In this document: one piece after another, positions 32,160 through 32,390 of the stretch
Layout of the letters: every line of letters begins with the position of its first letter
How positions within the stretch are numbered: position 1 is the stretch's first letter
From: Gammaproteobacteria bacterium
GTDB lineage: Bacteria > Pseudomonadota > Gammaproteobacteria > Steroidobacterales > UBA11654
Direction of reading: 5' to 3'
NCBI GenBank assembly: GCA_029941465.1
Contig: JAPYQN010000005.1
Location: 41,330 to 73,719 of the forward strand
DNA length: 32,390 nt
The notes under the pieces: generated by a model
The model's input: the letters and a program-made list of their open reading frames with translations, nothing else
Told to the model about the DNA's origin: nothing
Database searches by the model: none
Position numbers and translations under genes: made by a program

Positions 32160-32390
32160 ATGGGTGCAAGCGGAATCAGTATATGGCAGCTTTTAATAGT
32201 GCTTTTAATAGTGGTGTTGGTGTTCGGGACCAAAAGACTCAAAAGTCTTGGTGGTGACCTAGGCGGCGCGATTAAAAGTTTTCGAAAAGGCATGACAGAG
32301 GCTGAAAAAGCAGAAACAGAACTATCCAGTATTGGAGAAGAAATCTCAACTTCTGCTGAAGAAGAAATCTCAACTTCTGCTGAAGAAGAA
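32160..32390 (+). CDS. tatA: Sec-independent protein translocase TatA, C-terminus cut by the window edge
   Basis: TatA forms the protein-conducting part of the twin-arginine translocase. The visible 77 residues have the short N-terminal membrane helix ([18 protein letters not shown]), the [24 protein letters not shown] hinge and amphipathic helix, and an acidic tail. AAGGGG ahead of the ATG is a good ribosome site. The tail contains an eight-residue repeat and remains open at the window end. The dctP product encoded nearby carries a Tat-type signal, a plausible client, though proximity alone does not show a link. tatB and tatC would be expected downstream. Confidence 0.93.
   Translation, partial: MGASGISIWQLLIVLLIVVLVFGTKRLKSLGGDLGGAIKSFRKGMTEAEKAETELSSIGEEISTSAEEEISTSAEEE
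32337..32390 (+). repeat. 24-base tandem repeat in the TatA tail
   Basis: Two identical 24-base units (32337-32360 and 32361-32384) encode EEISTSAE twice and a third begins at 32385, where the window ends. The copies show no base difference, suggesting recent duplication or slippage. The total copy number is unknown. Confidence 0.85.

Noticed and set aside
1-32390. Mobile elements, CRISPR arrays, tRNA or rRNA genes
   Set aside because: No transposase or integrase motifs, no regularly spaced repeats and no tRNA-like cloverleaf were noticed; the short repeats present are inside genes or the oriC-like gap.

Overview
The window reads as chromosomal DNA of a low-GC, gene-dense, probably marine and streamlined gammaproteobacterium. 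The order gmk-rpoZ-spoT-ridA-recG, the divergent tesA / ybbA-ybbP pair and the ubiC-ubiA pair are all gammaproteobacterial arrangements. UvrD, SpoT and TrkAH look close to gammaproteobacterial homologues. Intergenic gaps are short, overlaps are frequent, and GTG or TTG starts are common. I saw no insertion sequence, phage gene, CRISPR array, tRNA or rRNA. The exact clade cannot be fixed from this window.

Left block (about 1-8743) is mostly minus strand. From right to left it holds rdgB, an AT-rich 405-base gap, rpmE-gltA, aroK-aroB-pyrF, and the YbbA/YbbP ABC exporter with divergent tesA. Its roles are shikimate and pyrimidine synthesis, citrate synthase, ribosomal protein bL31 and nucleotide-pool cleaning. 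The gap (7736-8140, about 23% GC by hand count) has a tight cluster of DnaA boxes plus one further box. It is the best replication-origin candidate here, and gene polarity switches from mostly minus to mostly plus close to it.

Central block (8802-28468) is all plus strand. It contains gmk, rpoZ, spoT, ridA and recG; then ubiC-ubiA (ubiquinone). A terminal oxidase operon follows: a subunit II fused to cytochrome c, subunit I, two subunit III-type proteins, a subunit IV-like protein and heme A synthase. After it come uvrD, the potassium uptake genes trkA-trkH, and the two membrane subunits of a TRAP transporter (dctQ, dctM).

Right block (28465-31593) is minus strand and meets dctM tail to tail. 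It encodes the TRAP solute-binding protein (TakP-like, Tat-type signal), a translationally coupled periplasmic amidase, and a small unrecognised PQQ-propeller-like protein with a Gly/Asp-rich tail. Together with dctQM this looks like one uptake locus split into two convergent transcripts. Dtd and the beginning of tatA (plus strand) end the window.

Most of the window is ordinary core genome. The items most worth a second look are the oriC-like region, the split TRAP/amidase/propeller locus, the coxMNOP-like oxidase with two subunit III genes, and the overlapping 5' ends of tesA and ybbA.
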